From contig DATJPT010000008.1 in assembly GCA_035506275.1 (NCBI GenBank), positions 434,001-498,000 on the forward strand: 64,000 bases of DNA. The letters run 5' to 3'. Made by a program: the position numbers and the translations under genes. Positions 1 to 9,788 of this stretch are shown here, one piece after another. A model generated the notes under the pieces. That model did not search any database. It was not told the DNA's origin and saw only the letters and a program-made list of their open reading frames with translations. Source of the DNA: Bacteroidota bacterium (GTDB lineage: Bacteria; Bacteroidota; Ignavibacteria; UBA10030; UBA8401). Positions within the stretch are counted from its first letter, which is position 1, and each line of letters begins with the position of its first letter.

Positions 1-3000
1 CGTACATCGCATTCGCCGCTTCCATCGTGCGCTTATTGTGCGTCACAACAATGAACTGCGTATTGTCGCTGAATTTTCGAAGGATGCGCGAAAAGCGGTC
101 GATATTGGAATCGTCAAGCGGCGCATCGACCTCGTCGAGGATACAGAAAGGGCTCGGCTTCACAAGATAGATCGCGAAGAGAAGCGCGATAGCGGTCAGC
201 GTCTTCTCTCCTCCCGAGAGCAAGTCGATCGACGTCGGACGCTTGCCCCGCGGTTTTGCGATGATCTCGATCCGGGCTTCAAGAGGGTCGACTCCTTCTT
301 CGAGACGCAGATCGCATTCATCCCCCTCGTCGAACAAACTTTTGAATGTCGCGATGAAATTGTCCCTGATCTTGCTGAACGTCTCGCCGAACGTCCGTTG
401 CGCCGTCGTGTTGATTTCTTCGATCGTAGAGAGAAGGGTCTCTTCTGCCTCCACCAGGTCCCGGCGTTGCGTGGTTATGAAATCAAGCCGTTCGCTCTCG
501 CTTTTGAACTCATCGAAGGCGGCAAAATTAACGGGTCCCAGCGCCGCTATCTTATCCTTCAGCGTTCGTCCCTGTTCCCGTGCCGCTTCGATGTCGAACT
601 GTTCCTTATCGGCGTATGCTTTCAATTCGAGAAGGAATCCATATTCTTCCCGTGCCCGCGTGATAAGGTTTTCGGATTTCATCGTGAGTTCCGAGAGTCT
701 GATCTCAAGCTCATGGGTCACGCCGAGAGAATCGTCGTGCAGTCTCCGCTCGTCCTTGATCTTGAGCTCAACTTCATGCATCTGGTTCCTCTTCGCGTTG
801 TATTCTGTGTCTACGCTTTTTCCCCGTTCGACGATCACGTGGAGTTCCGAGTTCAACCGATGGAGCTCCGCTTCGGTATCCGACAGTTCTTTGACCAGCC
901 GCTCGATCTCACCGTTCGCCTCGGCAATATCCCGGTCGCGCTGCGTAAGGGTCACCGTGATATTTTCTACGGTCTCGCGGATGTACTCAAGTTCGCGGGC
1001 AATTTTCTTTTCCTCGTTTTGGAGGTTGAGAAACGCAACGTGGGCTTTGTTGGTGGCCTCGGAATATTCTGTCCACAGAACCTCCATCGTTTCCATTTCG
1101 CTCGTTGCTGCGCCGGAGCTCTGTTCGGCGGACGACCTCTTCTTCTCGAGCTGGTCGATTTCGGGAAGAAGGACGTCGAGCTCTTTCTGCAGTTCCTCGG
1201 CCTCTGCGGCAAGCTTCACATTCTCCGCCGTGTTCCGTTCCATATTTTCGTTGATGCGTTTTTTCTCGAACTCGATTTGCGCAATGCGCATCTCGACGCC
1301 CGTCATTTGCTGTTCGACGCGCTTCGCAGCGGCGGCAAGGGTCTTGATCTCTATCGATGCCAGAAGGGTTTCCTTTGCTGTGATCTCCTTGCGGAGGGAC
1401 GCCAGCGATTCGGAGAGCCCCGCCGTCTCGCCTTCAAGCTCTGTAATCTGACTTTTTTTGCCGATCATGCCCCCGTCGTCAGTGCGAAGGCTCCCGCCTT
1501 TGAGAACCCCCTGACCGGTAACGACTTCCCCTTCAAGAGTGACGCACTTCAGCAGTGTGCCGGCTCCGATCGCTGCGGAAGCAGCGCTCACATCGCTGAC
1601 AAGAAGCATGTTGTCGAAAATATAATCGCACAAAGTGCTGAATGCCGGATCGCACGTGATGAAGTCACGGGCCCATCCGATAATCCCTTCCCCCGCGATC
1701 TTTGTGTTCGGACTTTTCAACGCAGGCAGCCGGTCAAGGCAAATAAACGTTGCCTTTCCCTTTTGATTCTTTTTCAGCACATCGATGCCTCTGTACGCTT
1801 CTTCGATGTTCTTCACGACGATGAAACTTGCCGTTTCGCCGAGGGCGGATTCTACCGCAACGCGGTAGCGCGGCTCTGTCGACACGGCGTCAGCAACGGT
1901 CGTCTGGACGTTTGCTTTCCACTCATCGTTCGTGATGAGAAACTTTGCGCCTTCGGAGAATCCGTCGTAGCTTTCGATCAACCCTTTGAGAAATTCCAAG
2001 CGGGCACGGCGGCGGTCGAGGACGCCCCGAATCTCAAACTCCTTGTTCCGGAGAGCTTCGATCTCCCGTTCCAGCTCCGATTTCTGGGATTCTCCCTGAT
2101 GGACGCGGACTTCTGCTTCAGCGTATTGCTTGCGGAGTTCGCGGTCTTCGCTGCTCAGCTGATTGACAAGCTCCGAATTCGTCTCGACTTCGCTCTTATA
2201 GATTCCGTTCTCTTCATTGGAAAAATCGATGCGGCCGCGGATATTCTCTATTCTCGCCTTCGTCCGCTCATGCTCCTGCCGTTGCAGGGAGATCTCCTGC
2301 AGCAGCGACAGAATAAGGTCCTGAAGCTTTTTTACCTCGGCTTTCTTGGCATCGAGCTGGACGGTAAACGCATCAAGTTCTTCTTTTTTTCCTGCATAGT
2401 GGCGCTCGGCATTGTCGACCTTCACGTGCATTTCTTCGATCGACGCCCGAAGGATCTTTGATCGCTCCTGCAGCTCGTCCTGTTGACGACGAAGTTCGAC
2501 CTTTTCCTTTTCAAAGCGTTCGATCGATGCCGCGAGAGATTTCTTCCGTTCACTCGATGAAATCCGCATCTGCTGGACGGTGTTGATCCGTTGCTGCTGA
2601 TCGGCCACATCGGTTTGCGCGTCGGTAAGCTTCGCCTCGAGATCTTCCAATTCCTTACGGAGAAGATCGAGGAGAGTCTCCTTTTTGGAAAGCTCCGAAT
2701 CGATCCGTTCCTTCTCGCTGCGCGCTCCTTCGAGCTCGTGTTTCAGCGGTCCCACTTTGTCCGCGATGGCGGAATAGTCGCGTTCCAGCAGGTCAACTTC
2801 CAGCGCCCGAAGTTCCTTGGAAAGCCCATTGTATTTTTCTGCCTTCTGGGCCTGCCGTTCGAGAGAATTGACGGCCTTCTGCACTTCCTTCACAACGTCG
2901 TTCACGCGGACGAGATCCTGCTGCACTGTTTCAAGCCGTCGGAACGCTTCTTTTCTCCGGTGTTTATATTTAGTCACTCCCGCGGCTTCTTCGAACAAGC

Positions 3001-3475
3001 GGCGGCGCTCGTCCGTCCGGTCGCTGAGGATAGTTTCGACCATCTTCAGTTCGATCACCGAGTAGGCGTCCGACCCCATGCCGGTGTCCATGAACAGGTC
3101 TTTGATGTCTTTCAGCCTGCAGAGTGTTTTGTTGAGGTAGTACTCGCTCTCCCCGGAACGGTACACGCGGCGGGTAACGGTCACTTCCGAATATTCGGTC
3201 GGAAGGATTCCTTTCGTGTTTTCGATCGTCAACGAAACATCCGCCATGCCGATCGGCTTGCGGTTTTTTGTCCCGTTGAAGATCACGTCCTCCATTTTAT
3301 CGCTGCGCAGCGTGCTCGGCCGCTGTTCCCCCAAGGCCCATCGAATGGCATCGACGACGTTGGTTTTGCCGCAGCCGTTCGGTCCCACGATCGCAGTGAT
3401 GCCCGAATCAAATTTCAGGTTCACTTTGTTCGCAAACGACTTGAATCCAACGACCTCTAACTTCGATAGATACAT
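1..3475 (-). CDS. smc: Chromosome segregation protein SMC (3' end cut by window edge)
   Basis: The SMC ATPase compacts and segregates the chromosome, usually with ScpA and ScpB. The frame starts with ATG at 3475 (MYLSKLEVVGFKSF) and is still open at base 1. The Walker A motif GPNGCGKTN lies at residues 31-39. Long heptad-rich coiled-coil arms flank a hinge region. The ABC signature LSGGEKTLTA is encoded at about 185-220, and the Walker B/D-loop region (ILDEVDAPLD) at about 100-165. The last visible residues, THNKRTMEAANAMY, belong to the conserved C-terminal end, so only a few dozen codons are missing. It follows the GH2-like gene by 16 bases and is probably co-transcribed with it. Long plus-strand frames here are antisense shadows. 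Confidence 0.97.
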   Translation of the reverse strand, partial: MYLSKLEVVGFKSFANKVNLKFDSGITAIVGPNGCGKTNVVDAIRWALGEQRPSTLRSDKMEDVIFNGTKNRKPIGMADVSLTIENTKGILPTEYSEVTVTRRVYRSGESEYYLNKTLCRLKDIKDLFMDTGMGSDAYSVIELKMVETILSDRTDERRRLFEEAAGVTKYKHRRKEAFRRLETVQQDLVRVNDVVKEVQKAVNSLERQAQKAEKYNGLSKELRALEVDLLERDYSAIADKVGPLKHELEGARSEKERIDSELSKKETLLDLLRKELEDLEAKLTDAQTDVADQQQRINTVQQMRISSSERKKSLAASIERFEKEKVELRRQQDELQERSKILRASIEEMHVKVDNAERHYAGKKEELDAFTVQLDAKKAEVKKLQDLILSLLQEISLQRQEHERTKARIENIRGRIDFSNEENGIYKSEVETNSELVNQLSSEDRELRKQYAEAEVRVHQGESQKSELEREIEALRNKEFEIRGVLDRRRARLEFLKGLIESYDGFSEGAKFLITNDEWKANVQTTVADAVSTEPRYRVAVESALGETASFIVVKNIEEAYRGIDVLKKNQKGKATFICLDRLPALKSPNTKIAGEGIIGWARDFITCDPAFSTLCDYIFDNMLLVSDVSAASAAIGAGTLLKCVTLEGEVVTGQGVLKGGSLRTDDGGMIGKKSQITELEGETAGLSESLASLRKEITAKETLLASIEIKTLAAAAKRVEQQMTGVEMRIAQIEFEKKRINENMERNTAENVKLAAEAEELQKELDVLLPEIDQLEKKRSSAEQSSGAATSEMETMEVLWTEYSEATNKAHVAFLNLQNEEKKIARELEYIRETVENITVTLTQRDRDIAEANGEIERLVKELSDTEAELHRLNSELHVIVERGKSVDTEYNAKRNQMHEVELKIKDERRLHDDSLGVTHELEIRLSELTMKSENLITRAREEYGFLLELKAYADKEQFDIEAAREQGRTLKDKIAALGPVNFAAFDEFKSESERLDFITTQRRDLVEAEETLLSTIEEINTTAQRTFGETFSKIRDNFIATFKSLFDEGDECDLRLEEGVDPLEARIEIIAKPRGKRPTSIDLLSGGEKTLTAIALLFAIYLVKPSPFCILDEVDAPLDDSNIDRFSRILRKFSDNTQFIVVTHNKRTMEAANAMY

Positions 3476-3491
3476 AGTCCTCTCACTCCGA

Positions 3492-6107
3492 TCAGTTCGC
3501 CGCCGGTACCACCGTACTCATCATAAAATGAATGTACGCCATCGTCGCATGGGCATAATCGAAGTAGCCATACCACAAAAGTCCAAGCACCGCGAAGACC
3601 ACAATGGCTATCGCGTAGATCTTGACCGAAGAGCTGTCGTAAATAATCGAGATCCCCTTCAGCGTTCTGAAAAGAATCCACACCATAACGGCCCCGAAAA
3701 TCACCAGAACAGGAACAACATAGACCTCGCTCTCCATCACCCTGTATAAGATCATTCCCAGCGGGATGAAGATCACCATCGGAAGCGTCGACCATACCGC
3801 CACAGAGTATGAATGGAAGAGGTAGACTTTGGTCCGGACAAAAAAAGAAAGGAACTGAACGAGGACCATGACAATAAACATCCAGGCAAAACAGACGAGT
3901 CCGCAATAAGCGATGCACTGAATCGGATGCCAGATGAGTTCGATGATGATCGCTTTAAGGGAATCCGAAGTGATGAACATCGTCAAGATATAATCGAGCA
4001 CCATGCTGGTGCGGAAATGATACAGCACGCTCGACACGACGATGGCAAACGTCACGGCGACGATCGCCGACAGGATCGCAGTGTGGAGATTCGACAATAT
4101 CCTCTGGTCGCGAATATCCGCGTAAAAATTGTACGGACGGCGCAGCGCCCGGAATACCCCTTCGCGGAAGCGGCGGTCGGAATTCAGAAGCCAGAAGAAG
4201 AGGATCAGGAGAACCAGGCCGAGGAGAACGTACGACACCGGCGACGAGGTTGAGTGAGTGCCGACCGGGAGCGCCGCGATCTTTTCTCCAAGAAACATCG
4301 AGCGAACGACGTCATAACTGACTTTTTTCTCCCGATTGAATTCGACGATGCCCTGCGTGTACAGGTCCGGTGTGTTCGATTGCACGGACAGCATCGGCCG
4401 GTCTCCGCGCCAATCGCTAAAGCTCCAGACGAAACTGGCGGCAATGTTGGACCCTTTGATCGCGTCGTAACGCTGAAAAAGATATCTCGCCTGCGCTTCC
4501 TGAGACATCGGATCGCTGTACCCGTTCCGGTTGCCCGTTTCCACGGCTTTGCCATACTGTCCCACGATCAACGGTTGCTCGGGATGAGAGGCCTTCCATC
4601 GCTGAAGCGAGGACGTGAATCCCTTCAGGTCGGCATTCACAAGCCGAACTCCGGCGAGGTCGACGAGGCTTGAATTTTGAACATCATCGAGGGAGAGTGA
4701 AATATAGTAGGTCAAGCGGCTATCCATCGACCGCGCCGTTCCTTGCAGCTGGTCGAGCAGAAGCTTGGCGCGCGGGTCGATCGATTCAAAGCCGTCGCCG
4801 AATCCCCAGGCGACGAGCGACGGATGACTTCTATCCCGACGGATCATCTCTTTCAGGTAATTATCGGCAAGCGCTCGGTAGTTTTCCGTCGAGAAAATAT
4901 CCGCGGGAGTTTCATACAACGGAATTTCCTCAAATGCCAGAAGACCGTACTGATCGCACAGGTCGAGCAAGTAGGGGTGGGGCGGATGGAATGAAAACCG
5001 GACAGCGTTAGCCCCGAGGTTCTTGATCAACGCAACGTCCTTCTCCATCTGCTCGTACGTCATCGCGCTTCCGTGATCGGGCGTGTCTTCTCCCCAGATC
5101 ATCCCCCGCAGCGTCACGGCAGCGCCGTTCAGCATGACGCTCTGCTTCTGTTTTCCAATTGTCCGGATCCCGGTATGGATGGTGCATTCATCAACCACGA
5201 CGCTGTTTTTCCCCTCCCCCGCCGCGAGGACGGCATGCAGGGTATAAAGATTCGGCTGATCCGGGCTCCACATTTTTGCCCCCGGGATCGTCACCGTCGT
5301 TTGCACCGATACGTCTTTGTTGATCCCGGGCGACAAGGAGATCGGAATGCTTTTGCCAGCCGGGAGACCGGTCGCTTTATCGGAACATTCAACCGTAAAA
5401 TTCAGAACAGCTGGCCCGCCATGATCGCCGCTGAAAAGTTTAGAAAAGTCGCGTCCGGAAATTACAGCATGGACATTCAGCTTGACCATTTTCGGGTCGA
5501 TGCTCTCTGTTTCGGAAACGAGGTCATCGATCCATACGAGCGGTGTCGCAACCAAAAAAACGTCGCGAAAAATACCTCCATAGTTTTTCCATCCGCCGAT
5601 CTGCTGACGAAGCGGAAGAGTGCTTCTGGAGTTCAGGGTATTGTCGACAACGATGCGAATGACATTCTCACTCCCGAACTGAATGGTATTTTCCGGCACG
5701 AGAAAAGAAAAGGAGGTGTATCCGCCTTCGTGCTTTCCGACAAAAACTTCGTTGAGATAAATCTCCGCCTGGTAATTGATCCCATAGGCCACAAATTTGA
5801 AGCTGTGGGAAGCGAGCAGTGCCGGCGGGAGGTCGAATTTCCTGGTGAAGATCACTTTCCCCTCAATATCGAACGCGGATGGAACGAGAACTTCTTTCCA
5901 CGTTGCCCCTTCATCCGTCGAACAATTCCATCTCCCGGACAGGTCTACAACAGACCTGGAGGGGGACGAATAATTAAGGATATCGGGCCGGGATTTTCTC
6001 CCGTTTTCGAAAATAAAGGTCTTTGAGGGAGCGAGAGTTGGTGCCGCGAGAAGAAAAACCAGTGCCAGGAGATAGCGACGGGATGAGATTTGCAATAATG
6101 GACTCAA
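3492..6107 (-). CDS. Glycoside hydrolase family 2-like protein fused to a polytopic membrane domain, probably catalytically dead
   Basis: The protein has 871 residues. Residues 10-28 resemble a signal peptide. Residues about 50-190 are a GH2 sugar-binding (jelly-roll) domain, about 190-315 an Ig-like domain, and about 316-610 a TIM barrel. A C-terminal tail at 624-850 carries about six hydrophobic segments. The barrel matches beta-galactosidase/beta-glucuronidase-type proteins (for example GANAVRFSFHPPHPYL, residues 365-380). However, the acid/base motif normally ending in N-E reads AWGFGDG at 433-439, and the nucleophile motif normally E-[YF]-G reads GQYG at 516-519. Both catalytic Glu are therefore apparently replaced. 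It may bind carbohydrate at the membrane rather than hydrolyse it. The start is TTG at 6107 without a clear ribosome binding site, so the N-terminus is uncertain. smc follows after 16 bases. Confidence 0.85.
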   Translation of the reverse strand: MSPLLQISSRRYLLALVFLLAAPTLAPSKTFIFENGRKSRPDILNYSSPSRSVVDLSGRWNCSTDEGATWKEVLVPSAFDIEGKVIFTRKFDLPPALLASHSFKFVAYGINYQAEIYLNEVFVGKHEGGYTSFSFLVPENTIQFGSENVIRIVVDNTLNSRSTLPLRQQIGGWKNYGGIFRDVFLVATPLVWIDDLVSETESIDPKMVKLNVHAVISGRDFSKLFSGDHGGPAVLNFTVECSDKATGLPAGKSIPISLSPGINKDVSVQTTVTIPGAKMWSPDQPNLYTLHAVLAAGEGKNSVVVDECTIHTGIRTIGKQKQSVMLNGAAVTLRGMIWGEDTPDHGSAMTYEQMEKDVALIKNLGANAVRFSFHPPHPYLLDLCDQYGLLAFEEIPLYETPADIFSTENYRALADNYLKEMIRRDRSHPSLVAWGFGDGFESIDPRAKLLLDQLQGTARSMDSRLTYYISLSLDDVQNSSLVDLAGVRLVNADLKGFTSSLQRWKASHPEQPLIVGQYGKAVETGNRNGYSDPMSQEAQARYLFQRYDAIKGSNIAASFVWSFSDWRGDRPMLSVQSNTPDLYTQGIVEFNREKKVSYDVVRSMFLGEKIAALPVGTHSTSSPVSYVLLGLVLLILFFWLLNSDRRFREGVFRALRRPYNFYADIRDQRILSNLHTAILSAIVAVTFAIVVSSVLYHFRTSMVLDYILTMFITSDSLKAIIIELIWHPIQCIAYCGLVCFAWMFIVMVLVQFLSFFVRTKVYLFHSYSVAVWSTLPMVIFIPLGMILYRVMESEVYVVPVLVIFGAVMVWILFRTLKGISIIYDSSSVKIYAIAIVVFAVLGLLWYGYFDYAHATMAYIHFMMSTVVPAAN

Positions 6108-6172
6108 AATATTTGGAGAAAAACGTGTGTTTTCGAGGATTTAGGGAACACGAACCCTTTATTCGGGATAAT

Positions 6173-6202
6173 ATAATACATCTGAGGCCGAAAAGCAATC
6201 AA
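6173..6202 (-). promoter_or_regulatory. Candidate promoter of the GH2-like gene
   Basis: On the minus strand, TTGATT (6202-6197) and TATTAT (6178-6173) are separated by 18 bases, about 65 bases upstream of the start codon at 6107. It lies just after the tpiA terminator, where a new promoter would be expected. The match to a sigma-70-type consensus is fair, not strong. Confidence 0.35.
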
Positions 6203-6245
6203 AAAAAAATGCTCTAAGTCTATAATTTACATAAGCTTAGAGCAT
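6201..6245 (-). terminator. Rho-independent terminator after tpiA
   Basis: A perfect 10-base-pair inverted repeat (ATGCTCTAAG at 6209-6218 and CTTAGAGCAT at 6236-6245, 17-base loop) is followed on the minus strand by an uninterrupted run of T. It lies 50 bases past the tpiA stop and is a textbook intrinsic terminator. Confidence 0.9.
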
Positions 6246-6294
6246 CTTAGGAATGTATACGTCGAGAGCAGGAGGCAGATTATAGCCGTTATTG

Positions 6295-7050
6295 CTAGTT
6301 TCTAGCCCCGGCTACAATTGCTGAAAACGAATCCGCCTTGAGGCAAGCTCCCCCCACAAGAGCGCCGTCAATATCTTGCTGACCTAAAAGTTCCTTTGCA
6401 TTCTCGGGTTTCACGCTCCCGCCGTATTGAATAATTAGCTTTTCTGCAACAGGCCATGAATACAATTGTGCAACAAGCTTTCGAATCAACTGATGAACTT
6501 CTTCTGCCTGCTGAGTCGTCGCCGTTTTACCGGTGCCGATCGCCCACACCGGCTCGTAAGCAACGATCACGCGAGCGAGGTCGGCCTCTGTCAGGCCGGC
6601 AAGGACGCCCTTCACCTGAGCCGTGATGACTTTATCAGTGATCCCCTTCTCCCGTTCTTCCAGCGTCTCCCCGACGCAGATGATCGATCTCAATCCTGCA
6701 GCGAGGACCTTCTTGGCTTTTTGATTGATGAGATCATTCGACTCGTGGAAATATTGACGCCGCTCCGAATGGCCGACGATGACATATTCGCAGCCGACCG
6801 ACTTCAGCATCTTGATCGACACTTCGCCGGTATACGCCCCGTCGTCATGAACGGACACGTCCTGAGCCCCCAGTTTTATCGAACTCCCCTTCACGAGCTG
6901 CTGTGCGACCACCAGGGAAGTATACGGTGGACAAATGATGACCTCAGCTTTCCCGCTCCCGACCAGGCTCTTAAGGCTGTTGATAAGCTCGGCAGTTTCA
7001 AAGACATCTTTATTCATTTTCCAATTTCCGGCAATAACTTTATTTCTCAT
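6295..7050 (-). CDS. tpiA: Triosephosphate isomerase
   Basis: Interconverts dihydroxyacetone phosphate and glyceraldehyde 3-phosphate in glycolysis and gluconeogenesis, as a cytosolic homodimer. The 251-residue length is normal. All catalytic residues are visible: Asn9 and Lys11 in GNWKMN, His94 in VGHSERR, Glu166 in AYEPVWAIGTG, and the phosphate-binding loop GGSVKPEN (residues 210-217). The ATG start at 7050 is preceded by a purine-rich AAGAAG element. It follows gatB at 57 bases and is closed by a strong terminator at 6201-6245, so it is probably the last gene of the sucC-gatB-tpiA transcript. Confidence 0.98.
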   Translation of the reverse strand: MRNKVIAGNWKMNKDVFETAELINSLKSLVGSGKAEVIICPPYTSLVVAQQLVKGSSIKLGAQDVSVHDDGAYTGEVSIKMLKSVGCEYVIVGHSERRQYFHESNDLINQKAKKVLAAGLRSIICVGETLEEREKGITDKVITAQVKGVLAGLTEADLARVIVAYEPVWAIGTGKTATTQQAEEVHQLIRKLVAQLYSWPVAEKLIIQYGGSVKPENAKELLGQQDIDGALVGGACLKADSFSAIVAGARN

Positions 7051-7107
7051 AGGTATTTCTTCTTTCGCTTGTGAGGTTGAGGATTAAATGTAATGGGCAC
7101 CGATTTA

Positions 7108-8559
7108 TTATTGGTTCAATTTGGTTTTCAGAATGTCGTTGACGATTTTCGGATTGGCTTTGCCTTTTGTTGCTTTCATCGTTTCGCCGACGAAAAATCC
7201 GAACAGCTGCGTCTTCCCGTTCCGGTATTGTTCCCTCTGCGACGGATTCTTCGAGAGGATCTCATCGACAATTTTATCTATCGCCGAAGCGTCCGAGAGC
7301 TGGACAAGCCCTAGACGCTCGACGATCGTCTTCGGGCTCTCTTTCGTCTTGACCATCTCTTCGAACACTTCCTTCGCGATTTTTCCGCTGATGACGCCGT
7401 CGGCGATCAGGTTGACCATCGCGGCCAGATTCTCCGGCGAGATCGGAAAATCCTGCAGCGCGATATGCTCGTCGTTCATGACCCGAAGAACATCGGTCAT
7501 CACCCAATTGCTGATCGCTTTATACCCGTCCGGATTCTTCCGTGAAATTTTTGAAACGGCGTTTTCGTAATAATCCGCCAGCGGCTTTTCTAGCGTCAGA
7601 ATGCCAGCATCATATTTCGGCAGTGCATACTCACCGACGAACCGATCGCGCCGCTCTTTGGGAAGCTCTGGCAGGGAAGATCTCACTCGTTGGATCCACG
7701 GTTCATCGACCAGCACCGGCACCAGGTCCGGATCCGGGAAATACCGGTAGTCGTGCGCTTCTTCCTTGCTCCTCATGGAGACGGCCACATTCTTGTCGGC
7801 GTCCCAAAGCAGCGTTTCCTGCACAACCGCGCCGCCGTCCTCGATCAACACGATCTGGCGGTTGATTTCATAGTCAAGGGCCCGTTCGACATTGCGGAAT
7901 GAATTCATGTTCTTCACTTCGGTCTTCGTCCCGAATTTCTTTTCCCCTTTCAACCGGACCGAAACGTTCGCGTCGCAGCGGAGGCTTCCTTCTTCCATGT
8001 TGCCGTCGCATATTCCGAGGTACGTCACGATCTGCTTGATCATCGAAAGATACTCGTATGCTTCGTGCGAATTGCGGATGTCGGGCTCGCTGACAATCTC
8101 GATCAGCGGGACGCCGCAGCGGTTCACATCGACGAGCGTATCGACATCCACATCATGGATCGACTTTCCGGCGTCCTCCTCCATGTGAATACGGGTGATG
8201 CCGATGCGCTTCGTCGAACCATCCTTCAACTCCACGTCCACATGGCCGTTCGCGCAAATCGGCTCTTCATATTGTGAGATCTGATACCCCTTCGGCAGAT
8301 CAGGATAGAAATAATTTTTCCTGGCGAAAATGGATCTCGGCGCAATGGAACAATCAGTTGCAATCCCCATCTTCAGAATGAATTCGACCACCTCTTTGTT
8401 GAGAACAGGGAGCACGCCGGGCATGCCGAGACATACCGGACACGAGTTCGCGTTCGGAGTATTTCCGAACTTGGTGGTGCATGCGCAAAAGGCCTTTGAA
8501 TGTGTCAGCAGCTGGGCATGCACTTCAAGTCCGATCACAGCTTCGTATCTGTCGTTCAT
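7108..8559 (-). CDS. gatB: Aspartyl/glutamyl-tRNA amidotransferase subunit B
   Basis: Subunit B of GatCAB, the kinase/tRNA-binding component that converts misacylated Glu-tRNA(Gln) or Asp-tRNA(Asn) to the cognate amide form. The 483-residue length is typical. The N-terminus [17 protein letters not shown] and the Cys-containing motif C-x-C...CPVCLGMPG are family signatures. [16 protein letters not shown] and the C-terminal YqeY-like helical domain, ending [12 protein letters not shown], are also present. The presence of GatB implies the indirect pathway for Gln-tRNA and/or Asn-tRNA; gatA and gatC are not in this window. It starts 23 bases after the sucC stop. Confidence 0.98.
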   Translation of the reverse strand: MNDRYEAVIGLEVHAQLLTHSKAFCACTTKFGNTPNANSCPVCLGMPGVLPVLNKEVVEFILKMGIATDCSIAPRSIFARKNYFYPDLPKGYQISQYEEPICANGHVDVELKDGSTKRIGITRIHMEEDAGKSIHDVDVDTLVDVNRCGVPLIEIVSEPDIRNSHEAYEYLSMIKQIVTYLGICDGNMEEGSLRCDANVSVRLKGEKKFGTKTEVKNMNSFRNVERALDYEINRQIVLIEDGGAVVQETLLWDADKNVAVSMRSKEEAHDYRYFPDPDLVPVLVDEPWIQRVRSSLPELPKERRDRFVGEYALPKYDAGILTLEKPLADYYENAVSKISRKNPDGYKAISNWVMTDVLRVMNDEHIALQDFPISPENLAAMVNLIADGVISGKIAKEVFEEMVKTKESPKTIVERLGLVQLSDASAIDKIVDEILSKNPSQREQYRNGKTQLFGFFVGETMKATKGKANPKIVNDILKTKLNQ

Positions 8560-8582
8560 TGCATTACGATCAGGATGAACGC

Positions 8583-9746
8583 TTATGCTGCAAGAGCGTT
8601 CGTTACTTTTTCAGCAGCATCTTTTAAGTTTTCCGCGACGAGAAAGCTCATTCCCGACTTCTTCAAAATTTCCGCCGCCAGGTCGGCATTCGTTCCGGCA
8701 AGGCGAATAACAACGGGTATCTTCACTTCCACTTTCTTCGCCGCCTCGACCACGCCGGTCGCGACCCGGTCGCACCGCACAATGCCGCCGAAAATGTTGA
8801 TAAGAATTGCCCTCACATTTTTATCGGCAAGAATGATCTTGAAGCCATTTTCGACCGTTTGCGCGTTCGCTCCACCGCCGACATCGAGGAAATTTGCCGG
8901 CTGCCCCCCGGCCAGCTTGATAATATCCATTGTCGCCATTGCGAGCCCGGCTCCGTTGACCATGCACCCTACGTTGCCGTCGAGCTTGATGTAATTCAAA
9001 TTCGATTTCGAGGCCTCGATTTCGAGCGCCTCTTCCTCGTCGAGGTCGCGAAGTTCCGCAAATTCCGGGTGCCGGTAAAGGGCGTTGTCGTCAAAATTGA
9101 TCTTTGCATCGAGAGCCAGAACATCCCCTCCTCTTGTAATGACCAAAGGATTGATCTCAGCGAGAGAGGCGTCCGTCGCATCGTACGCTTTGTAGAGAGC
9201 CTGGAGAAATTTTACGCCGTTCTTGAACGCGTCACCGCTCAACCCGAGCGCGAAAGCGAGTTTCCGGGCCTGGAATTGCTGGAGCCCCACCGCGGGATTG
9301 ACGGGTTCCTTCACGATTTTTTCAGGAGATTCAGCGGCCACTTTTTCGATTTCAACTCCCCCTTCGGTTGAGACCATCAGGACGTTCATTCCGGACATCC
9401 GGTCGAGGGTGATGCCGGCGTACATCTCTTTTGCAATGTCAATGCCTTGTTCGATGAGGAGTCGTTTCACAATTTTCCCCTCCGGTCCCGTTTGATGAGT
9501 GACAAGCCTCATGCCAAGAATTTGCGATGCCAGCGTTCTCACCTCATCGAGACTTTTTGCCACTTTGACACCGCCCCCTTTGCCTCTGCCGCCAGCGTGT
9601 ATTTGGGCCTTTACGACCCAGACATTTCCGCCTAAACGCTGCGCGACAGCAACAGCCTCATCCGCAGAAAAAGCAACGGCGCCTTGCGGCATCGCGACGT
9701 TGTATTGACGGAGAATCTCTTTCCCCTGATACTCATGAATTTTCAT
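8583..9746 (-). CDS. sucC: Succinyl-CoA synthetase (ADP-forming) beta subunit
   Basis: The beta subunit of succinyl-CoA ligase, which couples succinyl-CoA cleavage to nucleotide triphosphate synthesis in the TCA cycle. It has 387 residues. The N-terminal ATP-grasp domain begins [20 protein letters not shown] and contains [15 protein letters not shown]. The C-terminal CoA-ligase domain has the GGIVRCD segment typical of SucC and the active-site helix region. sucD, the alpha subunit, is not adjacent, so the two subunits are encoded apart. Downstream genes gatB and tpiA follow closely. Confidence 0.97.
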   Translation of the reverse strand: MKIHEYQGKEILRQYNVAMPQGAVAFSADEAVAVAQRLGGNVWVVKAQIHAGGRGKGGGVKVAKSLDEVRTLASQILGMRLVTHQTGPEGKIVKRLLIEQGIDIAKEMYAGITLDRMSGMNVLMVSTEGGVEIEKVAAESPEKIVKEPVNPAVGLQQFQARKLAFALGLSGDAFKNGVKFLQALYKAYDATDASLAEINPLVITRGGDVLALDAKINFDDNALYRHPEFAELRDLDEEEALEIEASKSNLNYIKLDGNVGCMVNGAGLAMATMDIIKLAGGQPANFLDVGGGANAQTVENGFKIILADKNVRAILINIFGGIVRCDRVATGVVEAAKKVEVKIPVVIRLAGTNADLAAEILKKSGMSFLVAENLKDAAEKVTNALAA

Positions 9747-9788
9747 AGCAATCCTTTTGAATGGAAACCATCTCCACGAAGAGATGAT

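Noticed and set aside
38-2461. Plus-strand frame of 807 codons
   Set aside because: It is antisense to smc. The minus-strand SMC frame carries the Walker A, signature and Walker B motifs; the plus-strand translation has no recognisable domain.
2591-3460. Plus-strand frame of 289 codons
   Set aside because: Antisense to the 5' part of smc; an effect of codon bias, with no domain.
5073-6026. Plus-strand frame of 317 codons
   Set aside because: Antisense to the GH2-like gene and composed of low-information, Arg-rich sequence.
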